Positions 11,692 to 43,889 of a DNA stretch of 64,000 nt are shown one piece after another (the first letter of the stretch is position 1; each line of letters begins with the position of its first letter). Position numbers and translations under genes: made by a program. Source of the stretch: Echinococcus granulosus (lineage: Eukaryota > Platyhelminthes > Cestoda > Cyclophyllidea > Taeniidae); assembly GCF_000524195.1 (NCBI RefSeq), contig NW_020170393.1, forward strand, positions 424,183 through 488,182, in the 5' to 3' direction. The notes below the pieces were generated by a model. It ran no database searches, had not been told where the DNA came from, and worked only from the letters and a program-made list of their open reading frames with translations.

Positions 11692-12128
11692 GCCAGCAGC
11701 CCATTTGGACCCCTTGTATGTCAATAATGCATATTCTAAAGTGGCATTGTGGTTTCTTCTACCTTTGGGGAATATTCAACGCTTTGCAAGGTCCTAGATC
11801 ATTATTGACAGAAATAATTGCGTGCATATACACGAGTAGTGTCTAAGAACAGTGGTTACCGCATAAAAGCAGGCTTCGTTAGTATACTTTTTCTTTATAT
11901 AAAACAAAAACCGCGATTAGAATTTTTTGAGCTTTGTAGCTTACGCAAATGATGAAAATAATTTTAACACAATAAGGAAAAAGTGTCAAATGTCACCTAA
12001 TTTTGTTTTACTTATCTGAGTGCGGGTCTCGCATATACGCGCGGTGTTAGAAGTACCGGTTTCGGGTTATGGTTAGTTTATCCCGATAAAAAAGATCATT
12101 AAATAACAATATCACCAAAACGATTAAG
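11692..12128. other. 5' flank of the nuclear receptor gene
   Basis: AT-rich sequence between the TRIM and the receptor start codon. There is no clear TATA box at a convincing distance and no recognisable spliced-leader acceptor. The promoter or an untranslated first exon may lie here, which would put the TRIM within a few hundred bases of it. Confidence 0.35.
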
Positions 12129-32256
<20,128 letters not shown>

Positions 32257-32839
32257 GGTTGAGCCTTCACCCGCCCCGTGTGTGTCTTTCAGGGGGTGAA
32301 ATCGTCATCCTCTACTGCCACGCCGTCACTCATCCACCAGCTTTATTTCCTTGCAAGCGTGAGTGTATTCACTCGCTGCCGATGACGCTGATACCAAATT
32401 ACTCCCAATGACTTGACACTGCGAAACGCCATGGATTTTTTTCACTTCCATCCTTTTCTCCCCTTCTCTTTCGCTCTTTCTAGGCGGACCACCCACCCAC
32501 CGGCATCCATAAATTACACCCTCTCCTCAACCCTGTCTACTTTGGCTCCCATCTGTAAATACATATACTACAAACTAATGTTGCATTCTAATATATATAC
32601 AGAAGACACGATATACATACAAACACACACATACATAACCCTAACATTAACGATATTATTACTACTATTGATATTATTAACAACGATGATGATACAAATA
32701 CACGAATGAGTGCCATTACCTCTCCTCGTTTCGTCTTCCTCCATTAGGGGTTGTGACGGGAATAACTTTGTTTCTTCTCAAAGTAGACATACTTGGGATG
32801 CCCTTAAGTTGGTGAGTATATCCCGTCTGAATTTTTGCA

Positions 32840-32845
32840 AATAAA
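32840..32845 (+). terminator. Possible poly(A) signal of the receptor
   Basis: AATAAA about 580 bp after the receptor stop codon, the first clear canonical signal downstream on this strand. Whether it is used is not shown by the sequence. Confidence 0.4.
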
Positions 32846-33523
32846 TCGGGATTTGTTTTCTATCAGTAAAACAATTGGCCATTTGCGCTCCTCCTAAGCA
32901 CGGCTTCCAATTTTCACCGGATCCATGTTTTACCCCCGTTGTTTCCAGAGCGGTCACACAGTTCATTTCATAAAGTTTTTTTTATCTGTATCCGGTGCAC
33001 AACTCGGTGATATAAGTGCTTTTTAAGTTGGCGCTCTCTCAGACTGCCAACTGTCTTGCGGCGCAAAAAAGTTGTCGCACTTTGTTCTCGGGCATTTTTA
33101 TGCCAAGATTTGAAGTGTGCACCACCCAATCCACTGATGTGTTGTGTTGTGCCAGGCCCTAAACACGGCTGCAATGTCTGATGTCAACATTGGTGCTTGG
33201 TCGCTGATTGTCTTAGGCACTAGGCTTGAGAGTTGATGCATCATTCTTGATTTTGATGCAAAGTATCAAGCTTTCGATTGTCTGGTGCATACTCTTGCTT
33301 AGTGCAGGCCTTTCTAAAACCGAAATCGCCATTGTTGTTGTTGTTGCGTGGAGCGCGCTGTTTCAAGCCCAAAATGGAGTCACGTGAGGACGCAAGCTGA
33401 GGTAAGGCTAATGCTGACCCATGGAATTGGACTTGCTCGCTGCTGCTGACAAATTTTGCCCCACCTAAATCAGCAAGACTCCGTCCACATTTTTCCCCAC
33501 GCGCCTCAGCCTCTCCCTCCCTT

Positions 33524-33541
33524 TCTCTCTCTCTCTCTCTC
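33524..33541 (+). repeat. (TC)9 microsatellite
   Basis: Eighteen bases of pure TC at the end of a longer pyrimidine-rich segment. Confidence 0.9.
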
Positions 33542-34337
33542 AGGAGTTTTCACTGGCGCAGTCAACGTCAAAATTACTGCCCCTCTATTAATCGCATCAA
33601 ATGCAGATTTCCATTAAACACATGCTTGGCCTTTTTTTGCATGAGAGGCCGCCATTGGATTGGAGGGCCGCGACTCTGTTTATTACTGCGTTGTCCGATC
33701 TTCCTAAGTGGGAGGTTTTTTAATGCCAGCTTGTACATCCACTGTTTTTGTTGCAGAAAATTGTTCCTCTTCAGTCGCATAAACTTTGCCAGAGCTGATT
33801 AGCTGGCAAAACATGAGGGAACGAATTTCATCTGCCATACCAGTCATTAGGACTACAGGCTCTCTCTTTGGGCGGTAGCTATCCACGTCTTCGTATACTT
33901 TATTGCGACTAAAACCACCGATTAATCGAGTACCTACTGTTTCACTCTATCGCTCATCTCGCACTAATGTTTGATGGTTTGTTTACTAACTATGCGTTTC
34001 TTGCCCCCGGCTTTATTTGTTAGCCGCAATCCAACCGGAGAACGATAAACTGGTCATTGCATAGCTAATCACCGTTCTTACGGCTTGGACTAGTTTCGAT
34101 ATGCCTCATGACTGTTATGCGGGGCCACCATTGTGCGGAAAACTGCAGTATGATTTTCACCCTGACCATATTCAAATAATGACACTTATTTTACTAAGGA
34201 ACTACTAACCTAAGATTAAAGATAAGTAGGGAATAGAAAAGAGATCAAAGATAGACACACTCATTAAAATAGAATATTAGAGTACCTCCACATCAGCTAG
34301 GTGATACACATCAATCAGCCGAAGGGTTGATCAGGCT

Positions 34338-34583
34338 TCACTCTGGGCGGATGCGTCTCTTCGCCAAGTTGTCAGCCTCAACGGCTTTACCACCCTGTGC
34401 CCTCTCCAACAGCGTGGGACCGAGGCTACGGGTACCCTGATGTAGCCTAGCCGCAATCGCCACGCCCGTATGCATCTCCATTGTCAACTTCGGAGCTGTC
34501 GGTACGGACGCCGGTGCTGGAACTGTTGCTGTCTCAGTGGATTCCGTCTGCCCTCTCTCCTCAGTATCACTCCTGTTCTCCAT
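34338..34583 (-). CDS. Possible small gene, 81 residues
   Basis: A - strand frame of 81 codons with balanced codon use in otherwise AT-rich surroundings. It opens at ATG 34583 (MENRSDTEERGQTESTETA) and ends in a basic tail (NLAKRRIRPE) and TGA. Ten bases above the ATG is an acceptor (CTTGTTAG). At 34664 there is a GTGAGT donor, so a 71-bp intron would join this exon to a 5' untranslated exon to the right. The frame is also open through that 71-bp stretch, so the start could lie farther up. No domain, signal peptide or membrane segment is seen and no family is recognised. It could be a chance frame in a GC-rich patch. Confidence 0.4.
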   Translation of the reverse strand: MENRSDTEERGQTESTETATVPAPASVPTAPKLTMEMHTGVAIAARLHQGTRSLGPTLLERAQGGKAVEADNLAKRRIRPE

Positions 34584-35159
34584 CGTCAAGCCGCTAACAA
34601 GACCAAGTGTTCTCACAGCTACACATTGTGTGAGTATCTTGCGTGCATACATGAGTGTACTCACCTTACTTGCCCATTCACGACAGGTTCACGGTTGGAC
34701 TTTCAAGCGGGTAAAAGTCGTCGTGTGTTCAGTGAGTGCTGCACTGCTAGAAAAACAGCGGTGCGGTTGAACGTGACCTTTGGTTAGGGAGTGAAGTCGG
34801 TGTCAACATCGGAGTGGATAGCGATCTAGGATCAGTAAATTAATCCATTCCAGAGAGAGAGTGTGTTATCCCAGTATCGCGACATGGATACACATTCGTT
34901 TCATTCAAGAGCTATGATTTATTTACCACACTTTGATGTAACCATTGTGACAATTTACGATTGTAGGAAATTCCTGCTTATCTGGAGTGTTTACATTAGT
35001 AAAGGTAGCCGGTAATTATAACCCCTAGAGGAGGCACACTTTATCGCGTCCCTATGAGACTAAGGGAATCTCTTTGGCATTAAAAGATGTTTGCTTCAAA
35101 AGTCAGAATCAAAAGAATTTTACAATGCCTCCTATTACAGGCTGTAGTGGATAGGCATG

Positions 35160-35352
35160 TGTAATTATTTGTTTGTTTAACTCTCAGTTCGGGAAAAGGG
35201 GCCACTCAGGTGCCCCACTACTGTACCTTCGCCGAGTGGACTGGCCTGCTAGCAGTGTCAGTAGCCCCTACAACCCCTTCCCCACGTCGACAGCACAAGT
35301 TTGCCATAGCAGTAGGTCTCCTTCCGTCCTATGGGAGATTTTGGGTGCTACT
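35160..35352 (+). repeat. Solo LTR of the TRIM family
   Basis: A 193-bp diverged LTR starting TGTAATTATTTGTTTG and ending near GGGTGCTAC. It keeps the central CCGAGTGGACTGGCC block. No partner LTR or internal region adjoins it. Confidence 0.65.
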
Positions 35353-35928
35353 GGTGCGCTCAGACCTGCCCACTTAAATGAAGGAATAACGTCAAATAGG
35401 CCATTATTTCTAAATTATTTCATCTAAATTTTGTGCCCGTGAATAATTTTAATAGAAATTTACCTGTTAATTTGGCTTCCCTTTATCGGTAATTATCAGG
35501 TGCAGTACCATTGTAGATCTGGAGACAAGTATTCAACTTGCCCTCCATAACCAGGAAGGCAGTTTTTCCCTTAGACAGAAGCAAGTGTCGCAACGCAACA
35601 AGAAATGTGAACAGCTATGGTGTGAGCCACTCGAGTAAGGTTTAAGCAAATAGTTTTTCCCCACATTTTCTACAATACTTTTTAAGTTAACCTTTGTTGG
35701 GTTTCGTCCTTTAATGCACTCATTCCAAAAATTTGCAGAGTCCTTCTCTGAAGATGGTAAGGCACGATATTTCCCCATTTAAATGCTGCAGAAAATGAGT
35801 TTTTTACATAAACATCATTAGATTTTTCAGGTGGTTAAGCATTTTAATTGATGTTCCACTTTGTGGTTGAAATGGCACAAACACTTTCTGAATTCCCCCT
35901 TGTATGCATCATCATTGATAAAAGGAAC

Positions 35929-36122
35929 TGTAGCGCCCCAAGACTTCCTTGAACGCGGAAGAAGACGGTCTCCAAGCATAACTGTGCAGTCGACGTAAGA
36001 AAGGAGTTGTGGGGGCTACTGGCGTGGCCCGAAGGCCACCCCACCTTGCGAGGGTACAATAGGTGGACCCCAAGTGTCCCGTTACTAAAACCAAGGGTTA
36101 AACAAACAACTAAAGCACTGTA
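35929..36122 (-). repeat. Solo LTR of the TRIM family, reversed
   Basis: A 194-bp reverse-strand LTR. On the + strand it starts TGTAGCGCCCC and ends in AGGGTTAAACAAACAAC followed by a degraded terminus. It lies between two + strand copies and has no internal region. Confidence 0.65.
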
Positions 36123-36915
36123 GAAATCAGTAAAAGTGATGCGTTCGATTTGCTAACTGTAATAGTCCTCATTTTTACTTTAAGCGTAGTTAGTTTATCA
36201 ATACGATGTATTATCATTTTTGGATCAAATAATGCTTCACAGCACCTCCATGCCGACTGACTTTGGACAGGTTGAACTTTTGACAGCTGAGTCCTTTTTC
36301 GTAATTTTTGTCTAACGCCAGTAGCACATTTTGACACTAACTGGGCTTTTGAGTGGAGGAAATGGTACGCAGACCCATTAAAAATGTAGCAATGGCAGTA
36401 AATTAACATTTCATTGGTCAACGCCAGGTAGCTTAGGGGCGTTAGGCCACAGCGGTCGGAGTTGCCCAAGATGGCATGGCATGGCACAGGAGGCGAGCAA
36501 GAGCAGAGCGGTATAGGCGCCCGGAAGAACTGAAAGACTGTCATCGCAGGAATCCACGCTCTCGGCGAGGGGACCAAGTCCCAAGATCGTAAAAAAGCTC
36601 AGAATGCAAATTATGCACGCACAAAGCACTATCGCCCGGTAATACTGACCATATGCTCAAATGCTTCCATTTATGCTAAAATTCTAAAGTTGTAACACAT
36701 TTTTTTGCTGAAAGAGGTTAAATATACGTAGACTGAAACAATTTTAGTATTTTAAGGTCCTCCTAAATTGCATTTTCGGAGTAAAATGTAGCTATTATTT
36801 TAATGCAACCCTCAGCTCTCCGGTTTGTCACGCCACTCAATAATCTATTCGTGGCTTCTAGGAGGAAGTAAGTTTAAAAATGGCGTTTTTTAAAAATACA
36901 CTAATGCTGCTAATA

Positions 36916-37113
36916 TGTAGCACCTTAGATGTTTGTTTAACTCTCAGTTTTGGTAAAGGTTTCACTTAGGCGCTCCACCATCCCACCTCCGCCGTGCCAC
37001 CTGGCCTCCGGGTCATGCCGGAAGTCCCCAGCCATACTGTATGTCAAATGGTGCATGCTCTCTCCCGAGTACCATGTCTTATCCAGTCTTCAGAGAAGTC
37101 TCGAAGCGCCACA
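36916..37113 (+). repeat. Solo LTR of the TRIM family
   Basis: A 198-bp LTR from TGTAGCACC to GCGCCACA, with the shared blocks CCACCTCCGCCG and CCCGAGTACC in the expected order. No internal sequence adjoins it. Confidence 0.65.
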
Positions 37114-37817
37114 TTACGTTTTATCAGAATTCATGGAAAGCACAAATGACTCTGGTAGGGTAGTCTGAATCCTAATTCCCCTCTCGCAGAGGTGTCTTTA
37201 ACTGCAAATATTTCATTTGACTTAAATGCTAAAATCGGCCTTTTTCATCCCTCGCTTTTGCCTGTTTTGTCCCCCTTTAAATCACTGGGTGAAAACAATC
37301 ACCAGGAGTACTCTCACCTTCTACTTTCGAATTGTCACGAAGCGCCTGTAAGGCGATCAAAGAAAACCATTTGATTTTCTTTTCTCCCGAGGGAAACAGG
37401 ATTTTTCCACCCAAAGGTAAGGCATTTTGGGTGCGCACAATTTTCAACACAAAATACGAAGTACCTCAGTAGCAGACAGCATTATCATCATATACCATGC
37501 GAAATTCTGCTTGAGACTTCACAAAACGCCTTTAAAGTGTTCTCGGACTGCCGTTTCTAACTTTTCCAGGGTAACATTCACTTTCCAAAGATCGACACTG
37601 TTGTTACTAATTTTGTGTTCCCTCCGAAGAGACACAGCTCACGTGTACTTTCAGGGCTGATTATTTTATCCTTTAAAAATATGAGTTTCATTTAACGCAA
37701 TTCCAGTTGCTAAAGCGGTCTCTAAAATGATACTGGCCAATCAACCAACAAAATCCTCATCTACACGCCTTTTAAATCAAGTTACAGTTTAAAACTACCT
37801 TTCAGGACAAATGTGAC

Positions 37818-38748
37818 TGTAATACGTTAATTGTTTGTTCCCCTCACGGTTTTAGCAACAGGCTACTCAGGACTCCGCCACTGTACCTCCGCCGAGCTGC
37901 CAGGCACCTTCTCTTCGTCGGCAACACACATTCTGGGAAGTCTCGAAGTACCGCATTTATAACAAAGAACACCTTCCCCAATTTCTACTGCTAGGCAACA
38001 AGGCATAGCGTGACGCAAGAAGAGTTTGGACTACGGATGGAAGAATCTGTAACGATTCCTGTCAGAGGGGTTGAAAATGACGTCTACCACGGTGTCATGT
38101 TCTGCAGGAAGAGTATTAGCAACTGAACCAACCCTAGCCGTGAACCGTGTGAAGAAGTTCGTTACACGGTACCTCCTCCACCCTTCTATTTGCTGGATAG
38201 AATTTAGGCAGGTAGGTATGACTGGGCTGCACTGAAGTGGGAACAAGGTGAGAAGGAGGAACAAACATGAATTCTTACTCCCATAAAACTACTTAGAACA
38301 CCGCCCCTTATTAAATTATTCTGCTTTTGGACAAGTTCTCTTTCGACTGGCGATGAACATGCGGGATGACCTACACATTCTCCTTTCCCTCAATACAGTG
38401 CGCAAACAGGACGAAACTCCAGATCCAGCGCAATTGTCAAGAAGGATCTGTGATATTGTGGTCAGATGTCGTCCCGGTTATATGCAAATTCCATGACTAG
38501 TGCGGTTGGTTCGTGGGCGTTTTCCCTTACGGCACTGACTGCCTTGTGATGACACGCGGGACGTTGACCGTGGCTGTCGCCGATAAAAAGAGGAGAGGAG
38601 CCAATTAGGGCTCCGCTATTGTACCTCCGTCAAGTGGTTCCGCCTCCAGGCTATGCCAGTAGCCCTATGCCCTTTCTGTAGGTCTCAAATACATATTATG
38701 CCCGAGTATTGTCACTAATCGTCTTCAGGGAAGTCTCGGAGGGTTACG
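37818..38748 (+). mobile_element. TRIM retrotransposon, copy 2, decayed
   Basis: A second two-ended copy of about 930 bp. The left LTR (37818-37955) starts TGTAATACGTTAATTG and has an internal deletion. The internal part matches copy 1 in several blocks, such as GACGAAACTCCAGATCCAG and the segment around GGTTCGTGGGCG. A purine tract (AAAAAGAGGAGAGGAG, 38585-38600) precedes a right LTR that has lost its first ~40 bp. The primer-binding site is no longer readable. Ends are approximate and no target duplication is seen, so this copy is older than copy 1. Confidence 0.75.
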
Positions 38749-41700
38749 TAGCGTCACCTGCGATGGCAAATGATTCAAAAGTATCTTTCATCAATACTAA
38801 AATGTGGTGACTATATATATGATGGATCTATCATGGATTCTAATCAAATTTCAACATTAGGCTGGCCAATGAGTCATGTGATATGATGAAGGGATGTGGT
38901 GTAAATGAATCGCGAAATTTCAAACCACCTTGCTTCCGTTGAAGTGTTAGCTACAAATCCTAGTAAATGCTCCCGACTTTCAATTCTTCCACATTAGGTT
39001 TGGGAGGATAGAAGAGGAAGCATTCAGTGTTTTCCTTTATTTTTGTAGGCGATTTCTGCATTTAAACATACTGGGGTAGATTTCAGGATTCTTCTTTCCT
39101 GTTCACCCCTTCATATCTGTATTTATTGCAATTTTCTGGAGTGAACACATTACACAAATGAAATTCGATGAAAATGCATTTGTCGCTTTGTGATGGGAGA
39201 CACATCCATTCTCTGGTAAGACAATCGACCATTCACTTCTTGTTGACTACTTCAAGACTCCTGCTTAGTAGTGTTCCCCTAGATTTTACAAATTTTTCAA
39301 AAGCATCCGGAACGTAAAAGGGGTTTAACTACCCAAAGCTGGTCTATGCTCAAAGGCGCAGATAAAGTTGGAAATTGTAATAGTTGAACTTAAGTTTACT
39401 TCTAATGAGGAGACTATGAGAAGCAAAGTCATTCGTACCTGTGCTTCTTCATTATCCATCAACAGTTAATCAAGCTCAAAGTTAGCTTTTTCACATATCG
39501 GTAAATAAGTGAGTAAATAGATGTTTCTTTAAATGCCAGTGTCTGTCAATGAAATATCCACCCTTCAGTGAAACAACATTAGGTTAAACTTTTACTAATC
39601 TACTCGGGCTTTTGAGGCTCCATGGTTTGCATTTCTGCCTTTAGGCCTTTTAGCCATCCCTATGGCCCCATCGCTCCTCGGTAGTACTATACTAAGTCAA
39701 GATTTTTGGAATGGTATGTTTTAATGTGGCTTGGGAGAATACACGGAATGCTTCATTAGAGGCAGCAGCAATAGAAACCTATCAAAATGATGATCAGGCC
39801 TGACTTAAATGGAGAGTTATCTCCCGCCCCTAATGTGGAGGATTCGATATCTGCTTTAGATGGTCGTACCAATCCTACATAATAAGTACTGTTGGAACAA
39901 AATCAATTTTTGGTGTGTAGTAGATTTAAAAGAAAGGCTTGCTGTTACCTCCAACGGAAATATTTACATCATAATACTAGAGTATACTATTTGCCTTCCC
40001 TAATGTTGCACGCTGTTAAGCACCATGCAGTATTCAGCACCATTGCTCAAATGATTTTTCCTCGGATTTGGATAGTTTGACAAAGGACTTAACTCTCAAC
40101 AATTCTGGTCAAAACTATGACATGTGCTAACATTAAGAGATAGCATTCTTCTTCAGTTGCAAATTTATCACTTAACATATTATAGCTCGTAATAATACAG
40201 TATCTTAGATCCTCTTTTGCAATATTTAACGAATCGCGCAAATATCCGGTTTAGCCAAGGCAAAGGGCACTATGCTCAAAAGAAGTAGGAGGTTGTGTGG
40301 TGATCTGATATTTTTCCAAGTGTATGGTTAACAACATGGGCTTCTCAGTCGCCAAGACCCACATTTCCGTCTTGGCGGGCCGGCCCTTTAGCTATATGAA
40401 TAGCCTCTTAGCTTTTTTGCACGCAACATCGGTATGCATTAGCACAAAGGGACTCAGCGCTTTACAAATGAATTCGTCACTCTCTGTAAGAAAAGGACAA
40501 CCGCATAAGAGAACTAGAAAATGTCTGCACATTTTGTTGAAATAATTCATTCTGCCTATTAGGAATAAAGTAAGCGTTCCTGTCGAATTAGCATAGTATA
40601 GTTTTTAAACACGTGCTTATGAACAACAGTGTGGGGTAATTCTAATGAAAATAAGAAGTTAAACTTATCTCACAAAATAAAACAGCAGGCCATTAATACT
40701 ATTGAAGGAGCACATCTCAGAGTAGTTTTTCCTTAATTACTTATTATACATCTTGACTATTTGGGCCAAATAATGTATAAGAAGGACACGGCGCCTTTTT
40801 AACCGCTTTCGAACGGAAATTCCTACCATCAAATGGGTCAAATCCCATGTAGTCAAAGTACCAAATATGCACAGAAAATGTCCAAATTCTGCGTCTCACT
40901 TAAAGTGATAGTATTAGCGTTGGCCTTAGATGTGGCTTCTTGTAATGTAAGGAATTGGGGATAATTTGAGTGCTAGACACTGCTATCGAAGGCTTTAATT
41001 AGGCCCCCCAAAACGATACATTATATGAAGATTGGATCATGATTATATTGTTGGGGTCAAAATACACTCTACTGGGGGGATGAACATCTTGGGAAGCACA
41101 AGTAGGCAGCCGTGCGAGCACCAGGATGCTGCTGGCGAAATGTCAAGGTTCTCATGCAACCCCGACGCGTGCGATACGCTAGCGTTTTGTAAATAATATA
41201 ACTTTGCACTCGCTCTAATCGGCCAAACAAGTCTGTGGAGCAGTAAACCCGGTGAAAGTGCCAGTCAATGCCAGAGCGCCATACAAACGATCTGTAAAAT
41301 GATGCAGTCGGGTCATGGTTTTCCAACAAAGTGACATTTAAGGCAGCCTTGATGGTCGATGGCCAAACAACGCTTTGGCATCGCGCGAAAAAACTGGTGT
41401 TTTAGGGCAAGGTTTCATTTCACACAACCGCCCACTGCAGCACAATCGCCCCAAACACGGCTTCAACCACGCGAATGCCTGTGACTTCGTGGATCTTACT
41501 TGCACCTTGATTGACGCAACCCCAAACCGTGCCCACAGCTCTTCTATACGCCGACACCGATGCGCCCCATTACGGTTCCGGCGAAGGCTCGAGTCGCACG
41601 GGTACCTTCAAACGCCTCGGACAGCTTGCACTTCATCCAGCGACCCTATATACAGCCAGCTGCGCGGATACAGCACTCGTGGACGCCATCACTCCCTGTA

Positions 41701-41902
41701 GGAAGTCTAAACAAAACGCACCCCACCGCCGACAAAGCTGCAACACCATCCACCACCGACATTCATGGCAATGCTAAAGGTTTATTGATGCAGCCCAGAA
41801 AAGATAAGTGATAAAGTCATTTAGTTTATTTAGATAAGTACATAAGAAGGGACCGAAGTTGGGCGAAAAATTATCCTGCAGAAGGAGAGCTACACATATT
41901 CC
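38749..41902. other. Stretch without a supported gene
   Basis: Mostly AT-rich DNA. Around 40277 a purine tract and a few LTR-like words (GGCGGGCCGGCCC) suggest a very old TRIM remnant. From about 41080 to 41780 the sequence is more GC-rich with overlapping open frames on both strands, but without splice structure or a recognisable domain. The last ~120 bases belong to the 3' region of COX7C on the other strand. Confidence 0.4.
41781..41786 (-). terminator. Poly(A) signal of COX7C
   Basis: AATAAA on the - strand, about 115 bp past the COX7C stop codon. A second AATAAA lies closer, near 41825, so two cleavage sites are possible. Confidence 0.55.
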
Positions 41903-42247
41903 CTACCCACTCTTGGCGGCTTTCATTTGGTAATAGGTGACAAAAAAGGGTATGTTAAAGGCAATGCCAATAAAGAGAATAAACTTTATAGCCAAACGGC
42001 GGGGATTTTCAATACTGAAGGGGAGATTAGCCCCGATATTCGCCTCCTCATCAATACTATGCTCTATGGCATCCATCTTGTCGTACAGCTTCTGTATAAA
42101 GGGTGGTCTTTTGATAATACTGCGCGAGAATACCGCGCTTGGTTTCGAAAGACGAAGCAATGATGAGCCAGTGCGACCAAAAGGACACAATGCCTAAAGA
42201 AATTTGGCGGACGGGCAAGGACCTACCCTCGTCAAAACCACCGCCAT
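41903..42247 (-). CDS. COX7C: Cytochrome c oxidase subunit 7C
   Basis: A small nuclear-encoded subunit of respiratory complex IV in the mitochondrial inner membrane. Exon 1 (42247-42227) encodes MAVVLTR. A 33-bp intron (GTAGGT to TTTAG, 42226-42194) follows, then exon 2 (42193-41903). Both junctions are phase 0, giving 103 residues. The family core NLPFSIEN is at 63-70, followed by one membrane helix (about 74-95) with the typical AF.xPFF pattern and a short basic matrix or intermembrane tail. The first ~40 residues are rich in Arg, Ser and Leu and lack acidic residues until Asp45, as expected of a mitochondrial presequence. About 20 residues (KMDAIEHSIDEEANIGA) sit between it and the core, making the protein longer than vertebrate COX7C (about 63 residues before processing). 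Without the intron the frame would have no ATG. Confidence 0.85.
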
Positions 42248-43889
42248 CGTGAACTGTGGTATGCGCTCATGTTGTTTAAGTCGGTAACCAAAAGATTAAT
42301 TTAGAATTGCATTTTGGGCCATTTCCAAGCAATGCATATTTTATTAATAGCTTAAGACAAGTGTGTCTTAAGTTTTTAGAAACAGTTCAAGTGGTCTTGC
42401 TAAGTGTGTCTTAAAATAGTAAAGCACTGACCTTATTCTCAGATCTTGCATGAAGGACAAGTGAATTCATGTAACATATCAAGTTTAGCATATAATTTTT
42501 AAAATCTTAAGTTGCACTAGAATAGATAGGCATAGGAACGTACACAGTGCACTGAAATCGGTAGTGGCGCCATTGGCAGATAGGATAAAGACATGTTTCT
42601 GAATTGCTGCAAACCCCTTGTTAATTTACGAAATGCGTGAAAATTCTTAATTAAATACACCTTTAGGCCAATAAGCCGTTGATAGAAACCGACTTCGTTG
42701 CTGATCCAACACAAACCGTCACTGGTGTGAAAACTAGCACTTACTCCTTGCTAATATAAATAATTTGTAAGCCCCATTAATTGTCCAGACAAAAATCACT
42801 TACCTTTATTTTAGTTTTTTTCAAAGAATTTGGTTAGGGACGTCCTCCTCGATTGTATGTATTGTATGACAAATGCTTTGATTCCTTTCTTTTAACACTG
42901 TTCTCCTACTCCGTCATTGATAACAGTATTAAGGCGATGACGAGTTAGTTATAGTTAAGCATTAATTTTTAGCATGGTAATTTGCTGCCCCACCTATGGC
43001 ACTACTTTGGTACATTTTATAATGAATTTACAGGTTGTCTGTATAATCTAAAATTATTATCCTAATGAATTACTGTCTGCCTTTTTTTCTGATCTAGTTG
43101 GATGTATGACTTGAGTAAGTACTGCTGGATTTCCCTGGATTTAAGTACGTAAGAAAATTGTGACGCTTGCATGCGTTTTATGCTTTCAAAGTTGTAACTA
43201 AAAGTAGCTATTATAAGATGCATTGCGGCATAGCTATGTATATCACTAAGGTTGGTTCATTGCCAACTAGACCAATCATATGTGAGGGTCCGACTTTGGT
43301 TCTAACTAGCCTTTGATAAGGCATTTCATTTATTTTCCCCTGGACTTTGTTGATGTAATCAGGAACCCAGAATAAGCTTTATCAGCAACTTATTTTGCGT
43401 CTCAAATAAACGGATTTGGCGGCTGTACTGACTCGTTTGCTGGTGATCCAGCACTTAAGTTCTATCTTTTTCGTTTGCATTGATTGTTGTCTAAATGCGG
43501 TTTTTTCTGGACATTTCCTTTGGCAATTACTTGGTTTTTTCTTTGCTTGGCTTCCACCATGGTCCTCATTGACTATGTTCTTGCACATCACTCTACTGAG
43601 TTTGTTCGTAGTGATAATATACTTCGGAATTTCTCAGTATTTGTAGCTATGTAGACACTCTATTTATGCACGCCCATAAATTTTGTGATCATTGAAACAA
43701 TTTCGTGACCAAATACGCGTATATAGCTCATTATGGGAAGTAGTTAGGACGCCTTCTGTCTGGGGTTATTGTATGAGTTTTACTGAACTCAACCAAATAA
43801 TCGCGGATTTCTCTCTTTATCCACCATATTTTTTCTGTCCTTCCGTGCTTTTTTTCAGAGCATGACATTTACGCCCCAGTAAGGCCAAG
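42248..43889. other. Divergent intergenic region COX7C / ZFAND4
   Basis: About 1.6 kb of AT-rich DNA between the start codons of two head-to-head genes. It should contain both promoters, but no TATA, CCAAT or initiator motif stands out near either start. No coding exon is supported. Confidence 0.45.

Larger units (their letters stand above)
32257..34337. other. 3' flank of the receptor and intergenic DNA
   Basis: The first ~600 bases are likely receptor 3' UTR. After about 32.8 kb there are several open - strand frames (32778-33174 and 33574-33886) of protein-like composition broken by stops. They may be remains of an old transposon coding region, but no motif is recognisable. A (TC)9 tract lies at 33524-33541. 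Confidence 0.4.

Noticed and set aside
33574..33886. Two - strand frames reading like an eroded protein
   Set aside because: Interrupted by stops and without any known transposase, reverse transcriptase or integrase motif, so not called as a pseudogene.
40277..40420. Purine tract followed by LTR-like words
   Set aside because: Too diverged to define ends or orientation securely; noted only as a possible ancient TRIM remnant.
41069..41811. GC-rich block with overlapping open frames on both strands
   Set aside because: No frame has splice borders, a start context or a recognisable domain. It may be an eroded mobile element, but nothing shows which.
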